Assembly: GCA_003586115.2 (NCBI GenBank)
Contig: QVOM02000102.1
Span: 2,383,856 to 2,447,855, forward strand
Length of the DNA: 64,000 nt
Direction: 5' to 3'
Origin: Salvator merianae
Lineage: Eukaryota > Chordata > Lepidosauria > Squamata > Teiidae
The translations under genes were made by a program, and so were the position numbers. Each line of letters opens with the position of its first letter. Position 1 is the stretch's first letter. The notes under the pieces were generated by a model that made no database searches, was not told the DNA's origin, and worked only from the letters and a program-made list of their open reading frames with translations. This document shows, piece by piece, positions 11,752 through 22,094 of the stretch.

Positions 11752-12392
11752 GCAATGGGGCCTGCTCCTTTGTGCGGGCCCCAGTCGTGCCCACGCCACC
11801 GCGATCGGGCCTGGGCCACCGGATGGGGCCGTGCTGCGCCCCATCCAGCGTTTCGGTGCCTAATCGCGGGTGCGAAGGGCAGTCACCACGGCAGCGGCCT
11901 ACAAAGCATCAGGCCACTGCCATGGTGACTGGGAGGCCCGCGTGGTGTGCAAGGAGATGATGCAATCGCGCCTATGCACTGGGCCTCTCCCCCCTCCGTA
12001 GCGGGATCGGGCCTTCCCCATTGGACCCGCGGCACCACGATTGGCCGCTCCCAGCCTCATTGGGGTGATCATGCCGCCCCGATTGGGCCGGGTGTGCCTG
12101 ATCGCGGCACCGTGAGCCCGACTGGGAAGGCCCGATCCCACTATGGAGGGGGGAGAGGCCCAGTGCGCAGGAGCGATTGCGTCATCACCGCATGCACCGC
12201 GTGGGCCTCACAGTCACCATGGCAGCGGCCTGATGCTTTGTAGGCCACTGCTGCGGTGACCGCCCTTCGCGTCCATGATTGGGCACCGAAACGCCAGATG
12301 GGGCACAGTGCGGCCCCATGTGGTGGCCCAGGCCCGATCGCAGCAGCATGGGAACGACTGGGGCCTCACGAAGGAGCAGAACCCATTGCCCA
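11752..12392. repeat. Large CpG-rich inverted repeat (about 2 x 300 bp)
   Basis: The left arm (about 11752-12060) and right arm (about 12070-12392) are reverse complements with few differences. Examples are GGAGCAGGCCCCATTGC against 12374-12390, GCGTTTCGGTGCC against 12284-12297, and GATCGGGCCTTCCC against GGGAAGGCCCGATCCC. Mirror-image open frames ending LQSIRPLPW appear on both arms, which confirms the symmetry. It forms the core of the Group B element. Confidence 0.88.
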
Positions 12393-12538
12393 TCATGCAA
12401 TTACATGATCACACATGTGTGATGGGCAGGCTGATCGCCCAGAAGATGGCCGCCACCATGGACAAGGAGGGAGGTGTGGACGAATCCTCACCTGAAGCTC
12501 ACTTTGAGCTTCAGGTGAGGATTTGGACACCTTTTTAC

Positions 12539-13658
12539 TAGGGATGTGCACGAAATGAATTTTCTCTGTTCGTTTCACAATGCATCGAAACTTCGTTGCT
12601 TCGTTTTCGCACTAAAACGGAAGTCGCGAAAATGGCGATTTTCGTTTTCGCAGCGAAAATTTTCGAAAACCGGAAGTGCAAAATCAATGAAATAGGTAGC
12701 GAAAAACAAACGCCACATATCCCCCTGCCCTCTCCCTTCTATATTTGACTGTCCACATTGCTAATTTAAGGAGTTGCTTCGTTAAAAGTAAAAATTGCAC
12801 GGAGCTTACTTTTTACTGGCGGCCGGTTTGTAGCAGGATTCAAAGCAACGAAGGTACGTTTGGGGTTCCTCACTGCAGCTCGAAAGCAAGCGAAAGCAAG
12901 CGAAGGAATTTTTTTCGCTTTGATTTTTTGTCATTTTCGATGCCTTTTTGACGCTCATGTCTGTGCGCGCATGCGCACTAACTTCTGTCCCTTTAACTTA
13001 TCGGCACGACTTGTCGCTGTCTGCCGTCCGTGCCGATCGTTTGGGGCACAGAAATTATTACCTCGCCTACGAGGCGGGCAGGCTTAGTCAGCGACGCACG
13101 AAGCAATTGCCTTCAGCTCAGTGCGTAATTTAGAAGACTGGCGGCAGCCGCAGGATGAAATAACTCCCTACTTCCGAGCAGCAGCGAAATGATGCCTTGT
13201 CTTGCCCTCCCTCCCTACTTCTGAGCAGCAGCAAAATGACACCTTGTCTTGCCCTCCGTTTCAAAAAGCAGAACTATATACCACCATCAAAGACGTTTTA
13301 TTAACTCCTAGCCATCTGAGTTTCTCATCCTCATGCGGTGCGATCACTGCGAGGCAGGCGAAGAGTTAAAAAAATACCGTCTTTCCTAATGTGATGCATT
13401 ACAATTTCCACCTCTAGAGGCAGAGACTTGAGGCTACGAAGCTACCGAGCTTCGTTGCTTCGCAGTTTTCGCAGCGAAAAAAGACGAAAAATAGCCGTTC
13501 GCGGTGAGTAGTGAAGGTCACGAAAATTGACGAAAATCGCCGTGACTTTCGCTATTCGCTTTCGCGATAGGGAGGGCACTTCGCATTCGATGCAAATGTT
13601 GCGAAGCAACGAAATTTGTACGAAATTTCGTTGCTTCGAAATTTCGTGCACATCCCTA
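12539..13658. mobile_element. Group A hAT element, 1120 bp, non-autonomous
   Basis: Ends TAGGGATGTGCACGAAAT and ATTTCGTGCACATCCCTA are near-perfect inverted repeats. A perfect 8-bp duplication CTTTTTAC flanks it (12531-12538 and 13659-13666). The subterminal regions are rich in CGAA/TTCG words. No transposase. It sits inside the Group B element 11562-13794. Confidence 0.93.
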
Positions 13659-13918
13659 CTTTTTACTTGTCCGGCAGTAGTAACGATCGGCAGTGGATGC
13701 GGTCCGCTGCTGGTCATTACGGCTGTCCTGTGGTGCGAATGCACTTGTCTAGCAAGCATCCTTGATGCTTGCTAGATGCAAGTGCGAACAGGCCCTTTGG
13801 TTCTATTTCTAGCATGCAGTCAAATCTGCAAAACTGAGTGTTGAAAACTTACAAGACCATAAGAAAATGACGCAAACAGGGATTGTTCAAATACGAAGTG
13901 ATAAAGGCTATTTTTCTA

Positions 13919-13951
13919 TTGTCTATCTATGTATGTATGTATCTATCTATT
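13919..13951 (+). repeat. Microsatellite (TATC/TATG)n
   Basis: TCTATCTATGTATG-type tetranucleotide repeat at the 3' end of the minus-strand L2 fragment, where L2 tails often seed microsatellites. Confidence 0.85.
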
Positions 13952-13954
13952 GGT

Positions 13955-14617
13955 GATTTGCATTTTTATCCCTCCCTATCCCCTAAGATCTCAGGATGGG
14001 TTACAACATTAAAAACCAATATAAAATGAACATACTAAAACAATAACAGTGTCTGAAAATGGGGAGGAAAATCTGTTTCCTTATTTAGCCAAGGGTCAAG
14101 GAAAAGAGGTGCATCTTCACTGCTTTCCTAAACATATAAAATAAAGGTGCATGGCACACCTCAGGGGGGAGACTATTCCATACTCTGGGAGCCATCACTG
14201 AGAAGGCCCTATCCCAGTTCCCACCCCTTTTGCTGCTGAGGGTGGTGGTACAACCGGAAGGGCCTCCCCTACAGATCTTAAGGCATGGGGAAGCTGATAT
14301 AGAAGAATGTGTTCCTTTTAGAGCCCAAGTCATTTTGGGCCTTATAAGTTAAGATTAATGCCTTGAATTGGGCTCAGTAGTGAATTGGCAGACAGTGCAA
14401 CTCTTTTAAGACCAGTGTGATGTGCATCCAGCTAGCTGTCCCAGTCAGCAGCCTAGTAGCTACATTCTGCACCAGCTGCAGCTTCTGACCTGTCTTCAAG
14501 GGCAGCCCCATGTAGAGAGCATTACAATATTTCAGTCTGGAAGTTACCAAAGCATGAATAACTGCCCCCACCAATAACCCAGTGCCCCCCACCCCCAACT
14601 TTGGAGGCCAAACCATT
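13955..14617 (-). mobile_element. L2 LINE 3' fragment
   Basis: L2-clade non-LTR retrotransposon. The 3' tail on the minus strand reads CCTGAGATCTTAGGGG and ends at the TATC microsatellite. Upstream are the C-terminal segments of the L2 reverse transcriptase protein. The 5' end is truncated at about 14617. Confidence 0.85.
14085..14616 (-). pseudogene. L2 ORF2 C-terminal remnant
   Basis: Two frames are separated by a short break. The first (14616-14374) contains HALVTSRLKYCNALY and KLQLVQNVATRLL. The second (14333-14085) contains DRAFSVMAPRVWNSLPPEV. In intact L2 these follow one another after the reverse transcriptase palm, in the thumb and C-terminal part. The frameshift and truncation make it non-functional. 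The 16049-16339 copy shares the first motif block. Confidence 0.85.
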
Positions 14618-14638
14618 TATAGGGTGAGTGTGTCTATG

Positions 14639-14821
14639 GGTGATCCTGCACTGACTGGTATGCAGGACCAACAAGTGTACTAAGAGCTTTGCATCTGCAC
14701 ACTAGTGCAGTCTAAGGGGTGGGTGGGTCCACCTTGGGCATTACTTAGAACATGCTAGCATGCAGAAGGGAGGCTCCTAGTACACTTGCTGAATCAATAT
14801 TAAAGCCAGAGAAGAATCACC
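14639..14821. mobile_element. Group B fold-back MITE, 183 bp
   Basis: Left end GGTGATCCTGCAC, right end GAGAAGAATCACC, flanked by exact 5-bp repeats CTATG (14634-14638 and 14822-14826). The interior folds back (CAAGTGTACTAAGAGC against GGCTCCTAGTACACTTG). The segment at 14755-14785 is similar, inverted, to 21540-21565 of another short Group B element. It lies between two L2 fragments. Confidence 0.75.
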
Positions 14822-15239
14822 CTATGAATGTTGTCTAAACAGACTAATGTTCTAAAGACCAAATGATAAAGTGGGATTGGGATATGCCACCCAGCATAGC
14901 TTTTCAGAGTAATAAATGGCCTGTAAAGATCTACCCCAAGAAAGCAAGGACAATTGCCATCTAAACATCTGCTGTGACAAATTTGCAGGGCATGTTGAGG
15001 GCAAATTTGCTAAGATCCATAGGGGATTAGAAACCACAGTTGAAAATAATGTAAAGGAAGTGTCAAGAGAACCCTCTGGTCCATCATCTTGGATCAGTTT
15101 CAATTATTGAGGCTCAAGAATGTGGACAAGCTGCTTCAGCCAACAACATGCTCTCTGGATACTTTCCCTTCTTGACTGATAAAAGCTAGCTGGCAGGGTG
15201 TGATAGGGTGGGTCCAAGGAGTGGTGAATGCCTCCTTGA

Positions 15240-16339
15240 GAAATAGGGTGGTCTTCCTGACCTTTAAAGCGGCATTGGTGTACCACCTTCACAAGAGGTT
15301 CTCCCTGGAACCAGAGGAGCTAAACCGCTACTGTCTAGAGGCTAATATAATATGCCCTTCATAGACAAGGTACTGGAAAGAACTGTGGCTGCCTAATTGT
15401 AAGCATGCTCTAGGGAAGCTGATTATCTAGATCCATTTCAGGGCCAGTTATTGCACTGAGACCAACTTTGTTGTTCTGGTTGATGAACTTCTCCAGGAGA
15501 AAGACAGTGGAAGTGTTACTCTGTTGGCTCTCTTAGATTTCATAGTGGGTTTTTATATCATTGACCATAGTATCCTTCTGGAAAGGCTATGGAATTTGAG
15601 AGTTGGAGTCACCATATTGCAGTGGTTTCGCTCCTATCTCCAAGACTGATGCCAGAGGGCAGTTGTGAGAGACTTTTGCTCAATGCTGTAGGAACTTACT
15701 TGTGAGGTTTCCCACAGATCAGTTTCATCTCCCATGCTCTTTAGCCCCTACATGAAGCCACTGGCAGATGTCATCAGGAGTTTTGTGGAAAGGTGCCAAC
15801 AATACACAGATGATACCCAGCTCTGTCTGTCTGTGCCATATGAATCAGGAGAGGTAGTTGAAGTGTTTGACAGTTGTCTGCAGGTAATAACTGGCTGGAT
15901 GAAAGCCAATAAATTGAAGCTGAATTCATACAAGACAGAGGTGCTGTGTGTTACAGTTTATTATGTGCATGACGTAGAGAGGCATCCTGTTTCTTGATGG
16001 AGTTGCTGTGCTGTAGAAGGGACAAGTGCATAATTTGGAGGCTCTGCATTGACACCTGATGCTCAGGTGGAGGCAGTGGCGAGGAGTGGCTACTTCCAAC
16101 TACAACTGGTTTGCCAGCTCTGGCCCCTTCTGGGTAGAGACAATCTGGTCACAGTAATCCATGCTCTGGTAACTTCCATGTTGAACTACTGTAGTGTGCA
16201 CTATGTGGGGCTGCTCTTGAAGACAGTCTGTAAGTTGCAACTGATGTGGAATGCAGCAGCTAGACTGCTAAGTGGCGATGCTGGCCAGATGCACATCATG
16301 GACCTAAAAGAACTGAACTGGCTGGCTATTTACTATTAA
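15240..16339 (+). pseudogene. L2 ORF2 reverse transcriptase remnant
   Basis: Decayed but continuous in order. A segment like EPEELNRY precedes the missing YRPISN block (about 15305-15340). Then come VVLVDELLQEKDSGS (about 15470) and IIDHSILLERL (15560-15595), followed by WFRSYLQD (15625-15650) and MLFSPYMKPL. The catalytic box is YTDDTQL at about 15804 where L2 usually has Y-A-D-D-T-Q-L, and the thumb follows (GWMKANKLKLNSYKTEVL). A later frame, 16049-16339, has HALVTSMLNYCSVHY and NAAARLLSG. Many stops and frame changes make it inactive. Confidence 0.85.
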
Positions 16340-16744
16340 TCCCCAGTTTGAGATATTGACATTAACTTATAAGGCTCTAAGTGGCTTGGGCCCCAAGTAT
16401 CTAAAGGAACACCTCCTCCCATATAGACCTACCTTTGCCCTAAGATCTGCTGGGGAGACCCTCTTGTCTATTTTCCCCTTCAGAAGTTAAAGGTATAGGG
16501 ACATATGGGAGGGCATTCTTGGTGATAACCCCCAGACTGTGGAATAGTCTTCCCTCTGAGGTGCATTTAGCCACCCTTATTTTATGTATTAGATGCCTGG
16601 TAAAGACACACTCTTTACTCTGACCTTCAGCTGAGGGGACAGCATCCCCTCCCCATGTTACTATTTTAGACAATCTATTTCATCTGTTTTTATAGTGATT
16701 TTATTGTGACTCACCCTAAGACCTTTAGGTGTAAGATGGGACAC

Positions 16745-16769
16745 AAAAATAAATAAATAAATAAATAAT
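16745..16769 (+). repeat. (AAAT)n tail of L2
   Basis: Tetranucleotide run AAATAAATAAAT at the 3' end of the L2 copy. Confidence 0.9.
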
Positions 16770-16949
16770 ACTTCTACAGCTGCTTCTTTATCTCTGGATT
16801 GGATAATTTGCTGTCAAGTAGGAACAGAAATATTTTGTGCTGATCTGCACAAAACATTTTCAGGTTTGTTTGTTTTTTAACATATAAGTTCCTGCTTAAT
16901 TTGACTTTTCCAATCAAATAACAGTCGTATGGAGATTTAATCCAATGCT

Positions 16950-19920
16950 ACTTAAGAAGAAGAAAATTGTTCAACAAATAAAAGGTGTACTCATTTTTTT
17001 CAAGGTAATAATTCAGAAACATCAGTAATACATAAATGGGAAATTTTTAAAGCTGTATTGAGAGTCAAATGTTTATTCAAGGAAGGCTAGCCTTAAAAAT
17101 CTATAAACAAAAAGGGGAAAAAATGAGAAAAGAAATATTAGAATTGGAGAAAAAAACATAAGGAAACAGGAGCAAAAAGAACATTATGTGAATTTAAAGC
17201 TAAAGAAAAATTGAATAGCGAATTCTTCATTTTAATAATATAATCAAATCAAGATAGTATATAAAGACATTGTGCACAAGGTAATAAGGTATCTAAGCCA
17301 GCAGCTCTCTGACTGAAAAAAGAAAGCTTTAAATTCAATAAAGTCAGTCTGAAAGATAAAAAAGAGCAAACTTGTCAAAATATTAATAAAATTAAATCTA
17401 TAATAACATCTTTTAAATTAAAATTTATATGCAGAAAAATTATTTATATTCATAAAATAAAATCATACTTAAATGAATTATCATTTATGTTATCAGTAGA
17501 TCAACAAACTTAGCCAAATAGATTAATAAGAGTAAAACAGGAAAAAAAACCCCACCTGTTTAAATAATTAAAAGTGACAATGTACCAGAACCTGGTGGCC
17601 TATCTTTTAAGCTCTTTCTTTCATTAGTTCACATTAAGAAGTGGTCCAGGGTTGAGGCATCTTCACTGTGGTGCATGATAGTGAAAACCTCATATCCTTC
17701 TTATGAAGCTTTGCCTACCCTGGACAAATGAGAGACCATGAGAGACCATGACATCTACTGGCAGATTAGTGAGACTGTATGGAATAGTGGCCATTTACAG
17801 AAAGCACACAGCCCATTGTTACAGTATATGAATGGTCATTTTGGTAGTGTAACAGGAAGTGCTGTTGGAAGTGGGCTTGAAAAGGACATGATCAGGAACT
17901 CTAGAAGGTAGGATCTTTTCATTTTTGGCCTCTGAAGGCTCCAAAATGGTTTTGAAAACTGGACTCAGCCTTTGGAATTGGCAGTTGAGGCTGGGCCAGT
18001 ATGAGGTGTCCCAATGTGAATGGCCCTATCCAGGCTCAGTGGCAACCTGTGCTGGCCCTGAGTGTCCTACTCTGATCCAGAAGTGTGGGGTATAGAAATG
18101 GTTTCAGTTTCTATAAAAAAAATCAATTGATAAATTATATCTCATTTGACAGAATTATATAACTTTATATTACAGAAAGATGATTTACCTTCAATCCGAA
18201 GAGATTCTACAATAGTTCCTTTTCTGAAACCTGGATAACCAAAAGTTATGCTTCATTCTTATTGACTAACTTCATTGATACAGTAAGTTTACAAAATCTT
18301 TACAAGTATTCTTACAATGCAATTAAATGAAATACTTCCAAAGCCTATTAGCAATGATCAATGTGGTTTTTTAAGAGGAAAAAAAAGTAAGCAAAACCAA
18401 TAAGAGTAGTTTTACATATTTTATTGCATACAACAAACAGAAATCCATTAACATTACTAAGTTTCAATATTTTCAAACTTGACAAAATTGGAGTGAGATT
18501 CCAACAGATCTTCACAACAAATATCATACTACTTATACACATTTTTTAAATTAATATGTCACTTTCACAAAAATATCATTATATAAAGGATCCAAACAAC
18601 AGTGTCCTTTATCTCTGCTTTTGCTTTTGTTAATAGAATCATTGGTGTATAAATAAATGAATCAATTAAAGGATATAATGTGGGTCAAGTAACAACTAGT
18701 TTCAACTTGTTTGCAGATGATATGTTATTATTTATTAAGAACCATTATAAAGTGCTAAGAAACTTTTGGCAGAATTATAAGATTTTCAGAATTAGGAAAA
18801 AGATATCATTTTTCCTAAAGAGCAATAGCAGATACAATAAATACATGGTATAAAAACATATAATATGGATCTGAACTACTTAAGATGCCAAGAAAAAATA
18901 TATTGAAAGATATGAAGAAATAAAAAAATACTTCTCAATTTTGAAAGAACTTCCGCTACAAAAATGAAAATAATTCCAAAATTATTATATTATATGCCAA
19001 CATTTCCAGTTTTTGTTTCTGAAAAAGCTTTGAAGTCAGCGGATAAATAAATTCAAAATTTCATTTTTCCAAAGCAAAAGATCAAACCTAGGGTCAATTA
19101 ATTAGAAGTCAGCAAAACAAGGAGGATGGGAATACCAGATATCATACTATATTTATTATATAGCTTTTTTAAATGTGACAATTAAATGCACATAACAAAG
19201 AAAAATGAAAATCAAATGGGTTAAGGTAAAATTACAGGACAAGCCTGATGTTAGTGATGCAATATATTACTAATATTCAAAATGTAAATTAGAAGAAAAA
19301 TCCAATAGTTAAGTTGATGCTAAACATTCAGAAAAAAGTGGCAAAATAATTTCATTCCTATCCCACCACCAATAGTTTCTGTGTTTACAATTCTATGTTT
19401 TCTATTACAAGTAAACAAAAAATAAACTTAAAATTTACATAGGCTGAAAAATTTCTCTTTAGCAGATGGTAGACCATCTTTGGGATGAAGAGATTGAACT
19501 TAAATGACTGTAGAAATATCAATCTGAAAAGCTTTTTAAATAAACAGATTTGAAAGAAAGAATAATAAGGAAACTAACTTCATTTTAACTGATAATATAA
19601 CATCATATTTCCACCAAAGTGGCATAGAGAACAGTACAGTGATTTATCTTTGGTGGGAATGTGGTTAAAACTTTTTGGAAACAGATAAAGTCACTGATAT
19701 ATTGAAATAAAATATAGAATGGGGTGCAGAAATATCCTTGTTATTTTAGTTTAAGAGAGACAGCAATAAAATAAATCAAGAAATTACTAATGTTTCTGTA
19801 ACTGGCTGCACAGATGGTAATAGCACAAAACTAGAAAACAAATGGAATGGTATAAAAACATGAGGGATATTATTGCAGGAGAATATCTAACAAGACTGCA
19901 TGATAACATTATATAGTAAA
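16950..19920 (+). mobile_element. Ancient L1 LINE remnant (endonuclease-RT linker to C-terminus)
   Basis: A heavily decayed L1-clade ORF2 can be followed in order. WEIFKAVLRVKCLF at about 17041 is the linker. DLPSIRRDSTIV and FLKPG at about 18184-18235 are the reverse transcriptase entry. PISNDQCGF is at about 18340-18367 and QQCPLS near 18597. LFADDMLLFI, the catalytic F-A-D-D box, is at about 18709-18738. RRMGIPDI is near 19120, and FIFGGN, in the position of the conserved H-L-W-W-E-C, is near 19645. Reading jumps among all frames with dozens of stops. A non-L1 segment (about 17600-18110) seems inserted. Confidence 0.78.
17600..18110. other. Non-L1 segment inside L1 remnant
   Basis: This block interrupts the L1 reading order between the GPDG-like motif (17590) and the reverse transcriptase entry (18180). 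It has GC content higher than the flanking L1. A part of it (about 17915-18035, GGCCTCTGAAGGCTCC...TGAGGCTGGGCCAG) resembles 20690-20800, so it is probably an old dispersed repeat. No ends or target duplication found. Confidence 0.4.
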
Positions 19921-20171
19921 ATTAAGTTTATTTTATTTTATTTTATTTTCAGAATGGAATCCCTTAATAGGTCCAATCCCACAATTATCACAAGGCAAAA
20001 TAGTACCAGAAATTATATGGGACTCATGGCAAATGACTGGAAGAGATCTAAGCTCCAGGGCTAATTTGCATATTCCCAGTGCATTCTGGGAGGTGGTGGA
20101 GAGTCTGAGAGCAGGAAGGTAGTTGGGAGGAAGGTAGCTTGGAGACCAGCGAGCAAGCATCTGAGCTCTTG

Positions 20172-20494
20172 GGTGCAAATGCACACCTGTGTGGTGCAGT
20201 GCAGCTGTGCCTGCATGATCTCACAACTGTGCCAGCAGGATCAGGTGGCACAGCGTGGCTGTACCTGAGTAATCTGTGGCATTACCGGTCACCATGGCAG
20301 TGGCCAGATGCTTTCCAGATGCTGTGATGGCAAGGAACACAAGCAGGACACCAGCATTTGCAGTGCAAATGCTGGTATCCTGCTGGCATTCTGTTCTAAG
20401 GCTTCACAGTGCAGACAGTGTCCATGATGAAAGGTCTATTCCACCTTAGAACAGGATAAATATCCTGTTGTAAGGTGCAAAGTGTGAAAAGACC
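20172..20494. mobile_element. Group B DNA element, 323 bp
   Basis: The right end GTGTGAAAAGACC and subterminal sequence (CCACCTTAGAACAGG... and CAGTGCAGACAGTGTC) match, in inverse orientation, the left part of the element at 11562. The left end GGTGCAAATGCAC is weaker. Flanks TCTTG (20167-20171) and CCTTG (20495-20499) differ by one base. The CCATGGCAGTGGCC segment is shared with 22509 and 12218. Confidence 0.6.
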
Positions 20495-20499
20495 CCTTG

Positions 20500-21500
20500 A
20501 TAATGAGGTATACCATGGACCAGACTGTGAATTCCGTACTATGGAGGAGTGTACATTCATATTTTGGAATATAGACTGAGACCCTTTTCAGTGATGCACC
20601 AGGAAGCATCACTGGAAGTGACAGCAGAAGTTGGCACATATTGAAAAATGGTCTTCCAGAAACTGTGAAGGCTGGAAAAGTTTGTACCTAGCTTTTGAAG
20701 TCTGGACACCATCTTTGAGGGTCCAACCTTTGAACCCATCAACTGAGGCTGAGCCAGCAAGAGCTGCTTGATGTGCATATGGCCCCTAGTTGACTCAAGA
20801 TCTAGTCAGGTTCAGAGTGGGCCAAGCTACCTATCCTGGGCTAGCATGGTGTGGGATAGCCTGCAACCATGCAGAAATAACTTAAGATAATGTGGTGGGT
20901 GCAAGTCACAAAACAGCTGCTGTGTTGGATGAAAATGGACATTCTTGTTTCTTGCTTCTGGCTGCCATTCAGAAAAGGTAGGAGGTGTGTAATGTGAGCG
21001 GTTGTGAATTGCTTAAATTTAGCATAGAGGCCAGAGAGTACAGAGGAATTTTGTTGAATAAAAGATAAAACTATTTAGTTGGCCATTTCCTTTGAACAGG
21101 AATAAATCAACCACCAGGTACTGTGTTTCCATAATCAGCACCTAGAGAAATGTACTTAATTATTTTGTGCACCACTGATTTAAGAAATGTGGACATGAAT
21201 GTGGAATGAAAACTGTGAAACTGTAGATCATTTTGTTGGACAAATGTTATCTTTGTGGAAGGAATTATTTGGAAGTATGCTAAGCATGATGTGATTTACC
21301 ATCAATTCTATCCAGACCAAAACTCAGGGAAATTAGATTGCAGGGCACCAGGGGAAGGTAGATTATATACCATGTTTATCATAGCAGAATAAACACAGTT
21401 ACATGTGATTAACCTGCACTGTCTATTCATGCTTACTTTGTCTTTCTTTTCCTTCCTAGTTAGTCTTCAAAGTTTCTAGGAAATAATATATTATTAAAAA
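20500..21500. other. Unassigned sequence
   Basis: No exon. 20690-20830 resembles 17915-18060, which suggests a dispersed repeat without recognisable ends. Nothing identified in 20900-21500. Confidence 0.4.
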
Positions 21501-21505
21501 CTTTG

Positions 21506-21624
21506 GGCAATTCTGCACTGCCTGGTAAACTGGACCAGCAACTAGGAGCTTCCCTTCTGCATGCATGGAACGGAGGTTCCTGGTATGCTTACTGGTCTAG
21601 TGTACTGGCCAGTGAGGACTCATT
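21506..21624. mobile_element. Short Group B fold-back MITE, 119 bp
   Basis: The left end GGCAATTCTGCAC follows a CTTTG (21501-21505), and the same CTTTG follows the right end (21625-21629). The interior AGGAGCTTCCCTTCTGCATGC is shared with the element at 14639-14821 in reverse orientation. The right terminal repeat is poor, so the call rests on the duplication and interior similarity. Confidence 0.58.
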
Positions 21625-21817
21625 CTTTGTTCTGATGTTATATTTTGCCATTTTTTTTCTTCCCTTTTTCAGAGAGCAACTTGCATGTATAAATGTGTGT
21701 TTGAACCAACCCTGTGTTATCTACTCTGCTTTGCCTTACTGTACAGACTCACCACGAGTTTTGGGTTACTTCCTGAATAAAACAACTACTTTTAATTATG
21801 GGTTTGAACTGTCAGGG

Positions 21818-21995
21818 GCCCTTTCTGCACTTGGCCTTATTGCGGATTATATCCCAGTGTAGGGACCTGCCATCCACATGCTAGTGCAAACTATAAAAGC
21901 TCTTGCCCAGGGCTTACCATAGTATGCACTAGCATGCAGATGGCAGGTCTCTATTCTGAGATATAATCTGGAATACGTCCAAGTGCAGAAAGGCC
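21818..21995. mobile_element. 178-bp Group B fold-back MITE, copy 1
   Basis: A near-complete palindrome. The left GCCCTTTCTGCACTTGGCC pairs with the right GTCCAAGTGCAGAAAGGCC, and the ATATAATC and ACCTGCCATC segments also pair. Flanks CAGGG (21813-21817) and CAAGG (21996-22000) are a 5-bp duplication with one difference. Same length as the copy at 22786-22963. Confidence 0.88.
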
Positions 21996-22094
21996 CAAGG
22001 TCACCAACATGAACCAGGGTGTCATTAATATATATATCTGTATTTTGACATTTGTTTTATTCTGATCTCATATTCTGGTGTCCAGGTAACTTTG

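Larger units (their letters stand above)
11562..13794. mobile_element. Group B DNA element, GC-rich, with nested hAT copy
   Basis: Ends GACTTGTTCGCAC and GTGCGAACAGGCC are inverted repeats, flanked by an exact 5-bp repeat CTTTG (11557-11561 and 13795-13799). Without the 1.12-kb hAT insertion at 12539-13658 the element is about 1.1 kb. Subterminal hairpins (GCTAGAATGGGCTAATTAGC near 11583; CTAGCAAGCATCCTTGATGC near 13749) and a very large central palindrome make it strongly fold-back. It shares segments with 42950-43392, 22095-23040 and 20172-20494. No transposase frame is recognised; the several open frames on both strands are by-products of GC-rich inverted repeats. Confidence 0.8.
14830..16769 (+). 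mobile_element. L2 LINE, 5'-truncated
   Basis: Plus-strand L2 covering the linker after the endonuclease, the reverse transcriptase, the C-terminal domain and the 3' UTR. It ends in an (AAAT)n tail at 16745-16769, preceded by the TGACTCACCCTAAGACC-type 3' sequence. It lies head-to-head with the minus-strand L2 copy at 13955-14617. Confidence 0.87.

Noticed and set aside
11607..12541. Several overlapping GC-rich open frames resembling proteins on both strands
   Set aside because: The same peptide endings appear on opposite strands because the DNA is an inverted repeat; no domain or codon signal.
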